This document shows, piece after piece, positions 1 through 6,743 of a stretch of DNA of 6,743 bases. The stretch's first letter is position 1; every line of letters starts with the position of its first letter. Location of the stretch: contig JAUNQM010000105.1 of assembly GCA_030536165.1 (NCBI GenBank), positions 1,193-7,935 of the forward strand. Reading direction: 5' to 3'. Source of the DNA: Prevotellaceae bacterium. GTDB taxonomy: Bacteria; Bacteroidota; Bacteroidia; Bacteroidales; Bacteroidaceae. The notes below the pieces were generated by a model. The model ran no database searches. It had not been told where the DNA came from and worked only from the letters and a program-made list of their open reading frames with translations. The position numbers and the translations under genes are program-made.

Positions 1-3000
1 TTCTTCTTCGGTGCGCCTTACCTTGACGGACGCCATGCAAGCATCTTCCTCGCGCGAGGTATCTACACGCGCCACAAGATGATTGCATACGACGTTGACC
101 CTGACACGCATACCTTGAAACAAAGATGGGCATGGAACTGCAACTCCAGCGGTCCGTGGTATGGACAGGGCTACCATAACTATTCAATAGCCGACGTTGA
201 CTGGGACGGAAGGGATGAAATCATCTTCGGTTCGATGATTATTGACGACAATGGCAAAGGTCTTTCTACATCAGGCCTCGGACATGGTGACTCGCATCAC
301 GTGGGAGACTTCGACCCTTACACTCACGGTCAGGAATTCTACGGTTGCAACGAGAGTTCACCATCGAACAACTATCGCGATGCGACAACAAGTAAGATAC
401 GCTACAGACTGGCAGGAGGCTCGGACGACGGACGTGCTATGGCAGGTAACTTCTGTAATGATTTCCCTGGCGCAATGGCATTCTCAGCCCACGACACCCC
501 TATCAGCTGTGTTGCCGATGGGCATGTTGACGGTCTCGTAAGCAACGACATCACCATGAACTGCCGTATCTATTGGGACGGCGACCTGCAAGAAGAATCG
601 TTCAACGGCACGGAAGTGCGCAACTCAACAGGTGCGATATGGAAATATAAGTCGGGCATGATAAAGCAGCTGACAGGTTCGCTCACCAACAACGACACGA
701 AAGCCACACCTTGCTATCAGGGCGATATACTCGGCGACTGGCGTGAGGAAGTGATGATGAGGACTGCCGACAATAAGATACGCATCTACGCGACAACCGA
801 TTACACACCGTGGCGCAACTACACCCTCTGGCACGACCATCAGTATCGCAACGCTATGGTATGGCAGATGTGCGGCTACAACCAGACGCCGCATGCAAGT
901 TATTTCCTCGGACAAATGGAAGGCATAACAGCTGCACCACCGGCTCTGACAATGACTGGCAAGGAGGAAGTAAGCAACGGCGGAACTATCTCTGGCAACG
1001 ATAAGAACCTTATCGTATGCGAGACTAACGACATGACAGTCAACGTGAGCGAAGGTGCTTCGCCTTACATGCTCACGGTGAATACGCCTACATGGGTGCA
1101 AGGTTCTGCACCAAGCAATGCTACAGCATCTTCATATAACATCACATACAGCACATACACCCACACATTTACTGGCGGTGCATTCACCGGCGACATGAGA
1201 CTGGTGAAGCAGGGCGACGGCATCATGGTGCTGCCTAACGTGGAAGAGACATACACGGGAAACACAGACATCTGGGCTGGTGTGATGAACTTCGACGGAA
1301 CAATGAAGAACAGCCACGTATGGCTCAACCGCTTGACAGAACTCAACACTAACGGTGGTAAGTTCATGCGCGGAATAAAGATGGACTATGGTTCAATACT
1401 CCGCCCAGGCAACGCTGACAACAAGGGATATGTTGAAGTTGATACGCTCGCTCTCGGTTTTGGTGCTAAAGTAGTTCTCGACATCTACGGTCAAGACCTT
1501 TCAGCAGACAGCATCAAGTGCAACGTGCTCAGCATAGAGAAGAAAAACTGGAAGGGTGGTCCTGCTTACAGTGCACCAGTATTCCAGTTTAAGGCTCACA
1601 TAGCAGAAGGCGCAACGGCTATTGCCGACGGCAAGTATCTGATTGGAGAGATAAATAAGGTAGAAGGAAATCTTGAAGACATAATCATCGAGGGCATGAG
1701 CAATCAGAAGACTTCGCTCACGCTCGAAGATGGGCGTCTATACCTTAACGTAAAGAACTTCACGGCAGGTCACCTCACCTGGACAGGTAAGGTTAACGGC
1801 ACATGGGATATAGATAAGACAAAGAATTTCGTTGACGATGAAGGAAACGAATGTACATTTACGCCTGGAAGTTCGGTGACATTCGACGACAATGCCACGA
1901 CAACTACTATCACCATTGCAGAACCTGTGGCACCGACATCAATCACATTCAACAACACAACGAAGAAAGCATTCACAATCACAGGCGACAGCATCGTGGG
2001 CGAGCCAATTGTTGACAAGGTAGGCAATGGAAATGTGACTATAAACAATATCAACCGCACTGGTAAAACCGAAATAAAGGCAGGCAAGATGATGGTTGCA
2101 ACCTTCGCTAACAGCATCGGAAATGAATATGGCGGGTTAGGCGGAGTAAAGAAAATCATCACCCTGCAAGACGGTGCAATCCTGTCAGCGACACAGACCA
2201 CGACATGCGGACAGATGATTAAGGTAGGCAGCGGAACTGCAAAACTCGATGTAGCATCGGGCAAGACGCTCACGCTCGAACAAGGATTGAAGCAAGCTGG
2301 AGGATACACATTCGACAAGACAGGTGCCGGCACACTGAACATTGCAACAGGACAGACAATAACAAAACTTATCATTACCAACGGAACGGTTAACGCCGTT
2401 GACAATAGTCTGCCTGCAACTGTAGAGTTCCAAGGTGGAACACTCTACGATGCAAACACACAAAACTCATACAACTCTACGACCTGCGACTTCGTAGTAC
2501 CAGAAGGAAAGACTGGCAAATTCTATGCCGACCCACGTTGCAACTACACAGGCAAACTGACTGGAGGCGGTACGTTCTATGTCTATGCAGCAGGCGTACG
2601 CAATTACTTCAACGGCAACTGGAGTGCATTTACTGGAACACTTATCCCTGGTCTGTCGAAGCGTGCAAGCTATGACCCTGTGTTCGACTTCAACAACACA
2701 TACGGCATTCCAAATGCAACAATGAAGCTTAACGCAGACGTCACAGTTCAGAACGACGGCAAAAACTTTGCTATAGGAAACATCTCTGGCGAAGGAACTC
2801 TCGCAGGAACTGGAACATGGACTATAGGACAGGCTGTTGGCGAAGGTCAGACATTTAATATGGCGGCGTCATCATCATCTCCTATAATAAAGAAAGGTAA
2901 AGGCGAGATGAGAATCATCACCCCAGGCAAGCTGACCGGAACACTCACTATACAGGAAGGTGCAGTAAGAGTTTCAAAGAACTCAGAATACCTCAACGGC

Positions 3001-3630
3001 ACAAAACTCACTACTATTACCGGCGCGACGAGTCGCCTATATGGTCCTGCAAAGATGTATTCTGTCACAGTATCAAACGGCGGAACACTTGCCGTGACAT
3101 CTATCTTAGGCTTAGGCGCTACGACTGAAGTGACGAATACAGTTACTGTCAATGCAGGTGCTAATCTTGAGATGGTATTCGACAAGGCAACACCATCAAG
3201 ACTCAACACCGCAACGATGAAACTCTTGGGCAATGTAAAGATCGGTGCCGATGGCTATACACCATCCGACGGAGACTCTTTCAACTTCTGGAATTGCAAG
3301 ACATTCAGCAAGAGCACAACCACCAGCATCAGCCTGCCTGAACTGGAAGGCTATGAATATGACACTTCAAGCCTCTGGGACGAGACTGGTTCAATTCGTG
3401 TAGTCAAGGTTGCTGCACCATTAGGCGATGCAAACGACGACGGAGTGGTTGATGTGGCTGACATCACAACTATCGCAGCATTCATACTCGGCAACGAGCC
3501 AGACATCTTTAACATGGTTGCCGCCGATGCCAACGAAGACGGAAACATCGACGTGGCTGACATCACAGCAACAGCAAATATCATCCTCATCAATGCAAAG
3601 AGGAAGTTATTGAATCTGTTTGGCAATTAA
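1..3630 (+). CDS. Rhamnogalacturonan lyase, family PL11, with PATR-like beta repeats and C-terminal dockerin-like module (5' end missing)
   Basis: The frame is open from base 1 with no stop, so this is the last 1209 residues of a longer protein; the ATG at 79 is internal. Window residues 1-310 match the C-terminal half of PL11 rhamnogalacturonan lyases (YesW/YesX type), which cleave the rhamnose-galacturonate backbone of rhamnogalacturonan I by beta-elimination. Recognisable blocks are DVDWDGRDEIIFGS (from 65, a calcium-loop-like Asp cluster), GLGHGDSHHVGDFDP (92-106), GDILGDWREE (241-250) and HDHQYRNAMVWQ...GYNQTPH (278-298). Family members are about 600 residues, so roughly 300 N-terminal residues, including any signal peptide, lie upstream. 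Residues 310-1140 are Gly/Thr/Asn-rich beta-structure. Units like the passenger-associated repeat (L/I-x-K-x-G-x-G, then Y-T-G-x-T and an x-x-G turn) occur near 401-433, 673-700, 771-799 and 962-992. Residues 1142-1197 form two EF-hand-like loops, DANDDGVVDVAD and DANEDGNIDVAD, each followed by a hydrophobic helix, as in type I dockerins. A basic tail (AKRKLLNLFGN) ends the protein. The PL11 call is firm; endo versus exo action cannot be told, and the function of the beta-repeat region is unknown. Confidence 0.93.
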   Translation, partial: FFFGAPYLDGRHASIFLARGIYTRHKMIAYDVDPDTHTLKQRWAWNCNSSGPWYGQGYHNYSIADVDWDGRDEIIFGSMIIDDNGKGLSTSGLGHGDSHHVGDFDPYTHGQEFYGCNESSPSNNYRDATTSKIRYRLAGGSDDGRAMAGNFCNDFPGAMAFSAHDTPISCVADGHVDGLVSNDITMNCRIYWDGDLQEESFNGTEVRNSTGAIWKYKSGMIKQLTGSLTNNDTKATPCYQGDILGDWREEVMMRTADNKIRIYATTDYTPWRNYTLWHDHQYRNAMVWQMCGYNQTPHASYFLGQMEGITAAPPALTMTGKEEVSNGGTISGNDKNLIVCETNDMTVNVSEGASPYMLTVNTPTWVQGSAPSNATASSYNITYSTYTHTFTGGAFTGDMRLVKQGDGIMVLPNVEETYTGNTDIWAGVMNFDGTMKNSHVWLNRLTELNTNGGKFMRGIKMDYGSILRPGNADNKGYVEVDTLALGFGAKVVLDIYGQDLSADSIKCNVLSIEKKNWKGGPAYSAPVFQFKAHIAEGATAIADGKYLIGEINKVEGNLEDIIIEGMSNQKTSLTLEDGRLYLNVKNFTAGHLTWTGKVNGTWDIDKTKNFVDDEGNECTFTPGSSVTFDDNATTTTITIAEPVAPTSITFNNTTKKAFTITGDSIVGEPIVDKVGNGNVTINNINRTGKTEIKAGKMMVATFANSIGNEYGGLGGVKKIITLQDGAILSATQTTTCGQMIKVGSGTAKLDVASGKTLTLEQGLKQAGGYTFDKTGAGTLNIATGQTITKLIITNGTVNAVDNSLPATVEFQGGTLYDANTQNSYNSTTCDFVVPEGKTGKFYADPRCNYTGKLTGGGTFYVYAAGVRNYFNGNWSAFTGTLIPGLSKRASYDPVFDFNNTYGIPNATMKLNADVTVQNDGKNFAIGNISGEGTLAGTGTWTIGQAVGEGQTFNMAASSSSPIIKKGKGEMRIITPGKLTGTLTIQEGAVRVSKNSEYLNGTKLTTITGATSRLYGPAKMYSVTVSNGGTLAVTSILGLGATTEVTNTVTVNAGANLEMVFDKATPSRLNTATMKLLGNVKIGADGYTPSDGDSFNFWNCKTFSKSTTTSISLPELEGYEYDTSSLWDETGSIRVVKVAAPLGDANDDGVVDVADITTIAAFILGNEPDIFNMVAADANEDGNIDVADITATANIILINAKRKLLNLFGN

Positions 3631-3714
3631 AGTTATTCCCCTCTCTATGTAAAACAAAAAAATAACTTGAGAACCAATATACATTATTTATTAATTAACT
3701 AAAACATCAAAACA
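3631..3714 (+). other. AT-rich intergenic leader without terminator or Shine-Dalgarno
   Basis: This gap is about 23% GC. The bases just before the ATG at 3715 (ACTAAAACATCAAAACA) are A-rich with no GGAGG-like site, which is usual for Bacteroidota translation starts. I see no clear Bacteroidota promoter (TTTG at -33 with TAnnTTTG at -7). The nearest match, TAACTTGA at about 3663, misses two consensus bases and has no partner upstream. An 8-bp AT-rich inverted repeat (AAGTTATT 3630-3637, AATAACTT 3661-3668) has a 23-base loop and no T-run, so it is not a credible terminator. The simplest reading is co-transcription of the two genes, but a divergent promoter cannot be excluded. Confidence 0.6.
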
Positions 3715-6579
3715 ATGAAAAGAAGTTTACTTTTTATGATGTTCGCATTTGTAGCTATGCTGTCAGCAAACGCTTTAGTACAGCCTGGCGACTATGTGTT
3801 TACATCTAACGCTCGCTACAAGATTATGGGCGGCAACATGCTTCTCAACGGTACGTTCGATGGCTACGACAACTGGAAGGCTAACAATCCAGATTCTGCC
3901 GCTATCGACCAAGTCTATTCAATCGAGACTGATGCTGCAGTTGAAGGCCACACTATGAAGGTAAATGAAAACATGGGTGGTAACTTTAACTTTGGTATGT
4001 ACCAGAGTGTTCTTACAGAACCTTACCAGAGCTACATCATTACGTTCAAGATTCGTAACGTCAATGGTGCTTTTACCTCTAACGTAAATGCAGGTGCCAC
4101 TTACTACAATGTGATTACTGCTTATGGTAAGGTTGCTGACATCGAACTGCCTGCACCTTACGACTCAACAGGTATCTACTCAAATGCCTATAACGTAGGT
4201 GTAACAACAGAATGGCAGGAAATCGCATTCGTCTATGCCGACACAACTACAGAGGCAACACAGGTTCCACAGCGACTGTTCGTTCAGTTCGGTGGTCTGG
4301 CTGTAGGCACTGAGATTGCTGAAGTATGCATCTGTCCTGCACTTGAAGTCTATGACACACGTAAGGCAGAAAAGGTTATCTCTTACGCAGAGATGCTGCT
4401 CAGTCAGGATTGCTTTGCAGAAGCTGAACTTCGCGAGGACCTTCAGGAAGAACTCGATGTAACTAAGGATATGATAGGTACAGAAGAAAGCGACTACATG
4501 GGCGACCAGGTTGAAAGCTTGCAGACTATCATCGACATGTTCCTTGAGGAAAACACAGAAGACTACTATGCAATCTACTATGGAGCTGCAACAGAAAAGA
4601 ACAACGATTCTCCAAACTGGAACCAGTGGACAACGTCATACAACCGTGCAGGTCTTACCTCTTATGGTGGTTGGACTTTCGTAGGTGGCAACTGGGGTAA
4701 CCGTGCCGACTACGATGGTGACGGACAGCCTGACGGCGTAACAGGTCGTCCAGTATGGTGTGGAAGCCTTGGCTACGGACAGGTATATCCTGATGAATCA
4801 GAAGCATACCGCACATTCAGCCTCCCTGAAGGCACATACATGCGTCAGATTCAGTCACGCGGTGGTCACATGTCTGGCTATGGTTCACAGGGGCTTTCAT
4901 TCGTTATCAACCCTAACGACAAATGTATGTATCTCCAGATGTACGTAGGAAAAGACTCTACAGAAGTCATCAACCTGCCAACAACTGAATATGAGACAAT
5001 CACTCAGTTCTTCAATATCGACCAGACTAAGGATGTCAAGATGGGTTATAAGATTATGCTCGACCCAGCATACAGCGAGCAGACTACCGGTGGTAATGTT
5101 GACCTCTACTACCCAGTGCTCCTCCGTGTAAAGGCACCAGGACAACGGACTATCACCGACATCAAGCTCATTGCCGACACTAAGTCAGCACTCAAAGATC
5201 TCAACTCTCAGCTCCAGACTGCAAGCAAGTACCTTAACAGCACTGACTATCCATGGCGCAAGGACTCACTGCAGATGGGTTATGACATCTACAAGCCAAT
5301 GTACGACGAGTGGGTTGTACTCAGCGACGATGAAATCATTGCATTAGGACAGGAAAAGATAGACGAAGGCACAGACCTCCCTACTTACATCTATAATAAT
5401 GCTACACGCATGATGCGCGAATACTACAACAAGCCTTTCGAAACTGACAACGCACCAGTCATCGCACTCAAGCCACAGATTGAAGACGCAAAGGCAACAA
5501 TCGCCGACCCAGCAAACGCAAAGGGCGACAAGGCAACTTATCAGGCAGCTATCGATGCAGCTCAGGCTGTATATGACCATTGCTTCACTATCCCACAAAA
5601 GACTGTTGAAGACTCACTCGCATGCCGCGAACAGATTGAAGCCCTCATCTATGCTAAGATGATATTCAAGATGTCAATCGCCGACAAAGACAACCCTGCT
5701 GAGATTCCAATCTCTAACGGTAACTTCGCAATACATTCAGGTAGCAAGGGTAGCTTTGCTGCTGACGGATGGGACATTATCACTGAAGACAGTAACGGTG
5801 GATGGCAGAGTGGTTTCTGGTCAGGTCACAGCAGTGACGAGCCTAATGCAGAAGACTATCTCTGTATCACATTCAACCGTGGCTACACAGCAGCACCTCT
5901 CAACAAGGCAACTCAGACCGTACAGCTCACTCAGCCAGGTTACTACACTATGGTATTCAACGCTTACGCATTCAACTGCGTAGAATCATACGACAACAAG
6001 TCAAACGTATTCTACAAGACTGAAATCTGGGACCCTGACTTCGAGGAATGGGCAACTATCGTTACCGACTCTGTTATCGACCACTTAGGTGCATCTGCAT
6101 TCTTTGGTCTTAGCGGTACTCCTGACACAATGCACGTTCACAAGAACCCATTAGCAGAAAACCTCGGCGGTATCTCACTCTACTGCGACGGAAAGTCGGG
6201 TACTTACATGTACGGATGTCCTCCTGACTACTACCAGATGACTATCAAGAAGGAGACTTCAGCTGAAGAAACCTACGAATTCGGTATCTCATTCATGGAT
6301 AACTACTGCTATTGCAACGGTGGTTTCGGTAACGTAGTCATCTACTTCACAGGCAAGGATGAGCCATATAACCCAGTAATGAAGCCTAAGTCTGACGTCG
6401 TTATTGGCGATGCCGACGAAGACGGAGTTGTCACAGTATCAGACATTACGACTATCGCATCATTCATCCTCGGCAACAACCCAAGCCCATTCAACAAGGC
6501 TAATGCCGACGTCGATGGTGACGGTGAGATTACTGTATCCGACATCACAGGCACAGCAGGAATCATCCTCGGCAAGTAA
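3715..6579 (+). CDS. Secreted modular protein of unknown function with CBM-like domains and C-terminal dockerin-like module
   Basis: Complete 954-residue protein. The start is supported by a signal peptide right after the ATG: K2-R3, a hydrophobic core at 5-16, and a probable cleavage after Ala20 (S-A-N-A). There is no lipobox cysteine, so it is probably not a lipoprotein. Three beta-rich regions resemble carbohydrate-binding or jelly-roll modules: 41-214 (opening NMLLNGTFDGYDNW, like CBM4/9 folds), about 297-477 (Trp-rich start; an Asp-rich calcium-type loop DYDGDGQPDG at 332-341), and 666-883 (opening ISNGNF, ending near NYCYCNGGFGN at 863-873). Helical spacers fill 215-296 and 478-660; residues 583-622 recall FIVAR-type helical repeats (A-x-Y-Q-A-A-I-D-A-A). 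Residues 898-953 are a double EF-hand, dockerin-like module (loops DADEDGVVTVSD and DVDGDGEITVSD). No catalytic motif of any enzyme family I know is visible. The protein follows the PL11 lyase gene by 84 bases and is probably in its operon. A glycan-binding or structural role is inferred from architecture and context only. Arginine codons are almost all CGC/CGT, suggesting high expression. Confidence 0.9.
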   Translation: MKRSLLFMMFAFVAMLSANALVQPGDYVFTSNARYKIMGGNMLLNGTFDGYDNWKANNPDSAAIDQVYSIETDAAVEGHTMKVNENMGGNFNFGMYQSVLTEPYQSYIITFKIRNVNGAFTSNVNAGATYYNVITAYGKVADIELPAPYDSTGIYSNAYNVGVTTEWQEIAFVYADTTTEATQVPQRLFVQFGGLAVGTEIAEVCICPALEVYDTRKAEKVISYAEMLLSQDCFAEAELREDLQEELDVTKDMIGTEESDYMGDQVESLQTIIDMFLEENTEDYYAIYYGAATEKNNDSPNWNQWTTSYNRAGLTSYGGWTFVGGNWGNRADYDGDGQPDGVTGRPVWCGSLGYGQVYPDESEAYRTFSLPEGTYMRQIQSRGGHMSGYGSQGLSFVINPNDKCMYLQMYVGKDSTEVINLPTTEYETITQFFNIDQTKDVKMGYKIMLDPAYSEQTTGGNVDLYYPVLLRVKAPGQRTITDIKLIADTKSALKDLNSQLQTASKYLNSTDYPWRKDSLQMGYDIYKPMYDEWVVLSDDEIIALGQEKIDEGTDLPTYIYNNATRMMREYYNKPFETDNAPVIALKPQIEDAKATIADPANAKGDKATYQAAIDAAQAVYDHCFTIPQKTVEDSLACREQIEALIYAKMIFKMSIADKDNPAEIPISNGNFAIHSGSKGSFAADGWDIITEDSNGGWQSGFWSGHSSDEPNAEDYLCITFNRGYTAAPLNKATQTVQLTQPGYYTMVFNAYAFNCVESYDNKSNVFYKTEIWDPDFEEWATIVTDSVIDHLGASAFFGLSGTPDTMHVHKNPLAENLGGISLYCDGKSGTYMYGCPPDYYQMTIKKETSAEETYEFGISFMDNYCYCNGGFGNVVIYFTGKDEPYNPVMKPKSDVVIGDADEDGVVTVSDITTIASFILGNNPSPFNKANADVDGDGEITVSDITGTAGIILGK

Positions 6580-6636
6580 ATAAGTATGCCCTCTCCTACT
6601 CTTCTCAAATAGGGGAAAGAGAGACTATAAATACTT

Positions 6637-6669
6637 AACGGAGAGCGATTTGGTCGCTCTCCGTTTTTT
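6637..6669 (+). terminator. Intrinsic (rho-independent) terminator
   Basis: A perfect 12-bp stem (AACGGAGAGCGA 6637-6648 with TCGCTCTCCGTT 6654-6665) encloses a 5-base loop (TTTGG). It runs into a T-tract covering 6664-6669. It lies 58 bases after the stop of the second gene and should end its transcript. The opposite strand has no comparable T-run after the stem, so it appears to work in one direction. A weaker 7-bp repeat (TAAGTAT 6581-6587, ATACTTA 6631-6637) brackets the 3' untranslated segment just before it. Confidence 0.93.
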
Positions 6670-6687
6670 GTCTTTATTCTTAGGCCT

Positions 6688-6743
6688 TCACACCTCAGGT
6701 GTTTAGCTCGTCACACCTGAGGTGTTAAGTATGGCCACACCTA
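6688..6743. repeat. Tandem array of short palindromes, cut by the window end
   Basis: Two 16-base units, TCACACCTCAGGTGTT (6688-6703) and TCACACCTGAGGTGTT (6711-6726), differ only at the centre base. Each holds the dyad ACACCT-N-AGGTGT, so the 13-base cores (6690-6702 and 6713-6725) are reverse complements of each other as well as near-direct repeats. A third copy seems to begin with ACACCTA at 6737 and is truncated by the window end. Core starts are 23 and 24 bases apart. The array lies past the terminator, outside both genes. It could be a cluster of operator sites for the next gene, or part of a dispersed intergenic repeat family; the sequence here does not decide. Confidence 0.7.

Noticed and set aside
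1770..2405. A 211-codon open frame on the minus strand inside the first gene
   Set aside because: It lies wholly antisense to a well-supported coding region. Its valine/proline/serine-rich translation shows no family motif; it is a by-product of the codon pattern of the repeat-rich + strand gene.
79..3630. Treating the ATG at 79 as the start of the lyase gene
   Set aside because: The 26 codons before it are open and read as PL11 sequence (GRHASIFLARGIYTRHK), and starting at 79 would leave a truncated catalytic domain with no signal peptide. The true start is upstream of the window.
3630..3668. Inverted repeat AAGTTATT/AATAACTT as a terminator between the genes
   Set aside because: The stem is 8 bp and AT-rich with a 23-base loop and no following T-run; chance in 23% GC DNA is enough to explain it.
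3715..3780. Surface lipoprotein (SusD/SusE-like) start for the second gene
   Set aside because: The signal peptide is followed by S-A-N-A-L-V-Q with no cysteine at the cleavage site, and no SusD-type helical repeats are seen.
6342..6608. An 88-codon minus-strand open frame over the 3' end of the second gene
   Set aside because: It is antisense to the dockerin-like module. A similar antisense frame (3351-3626) covers the homologous module of the first gene, showing that both arise from the same underlying codon pattern.
6688..6743. CRISPR array
   Set aside because: Units are only 16 bases with 7-8 base gaps, far too short for CRISPR repeats and spacers, and no cas gene is present.

Overview
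The window looks like a polysaccharide-degradation region of a Bacteroidota genome, most likely Prevotella or a close relative. The reasons are the protein families (a pectin-type lyase of family PL11 and large secreted modular proteins with dockerin-like C-termini), the A-rich leader without a Shine-Dalgarno sequence before the second gene, and the very AT-rich gap in otherwise moderate-GC coding DNA. This assignment is an inference; no rRNA or other marker is present.

There are two large genes, both on the + strand. Positions 1-3630 hold the 3' part of a gene whose start lies before the window. It encodes the C-terminal half of a PL11 rhamnogalacturonan lyase catalytic domain, then roughly 830 residues of glycine/threonine-rich beta-structure with autotransporter-type (PATR-like) repeats, and last a duplicated EF-hand, dockerin-like module. 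An 84-base gap of about 23% GC (3631-3714) follows, with no convincing terminator or promoter. Positions 3715-6579 encode a complete 954-residue secreted protein of unknown function. It has a signal peptide, three beta-sandwich-like (CBM-like) regions separated by helical spacers, and a C-terminal dockerin-like module 64% identical, without gaps, to that of the first protein.

The unit ends in a strong intrinsic terminator (12-bp perfect stem, 6637-6669). The last 56 bases contain a tandem set of short palindromes (16-bp unit, 23-24 base spacing) that runs off the window end and is not explained by either gene.

How the genes may work together: the lyase would cut the rhamnogalacturonan-I backbone outside the cell, and the second protein may bind glycan or act as a structural partner. 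The matching C-terminal modules suggest that both are handled by the same anchoring, export or assembly partner. That partner is not in the window.
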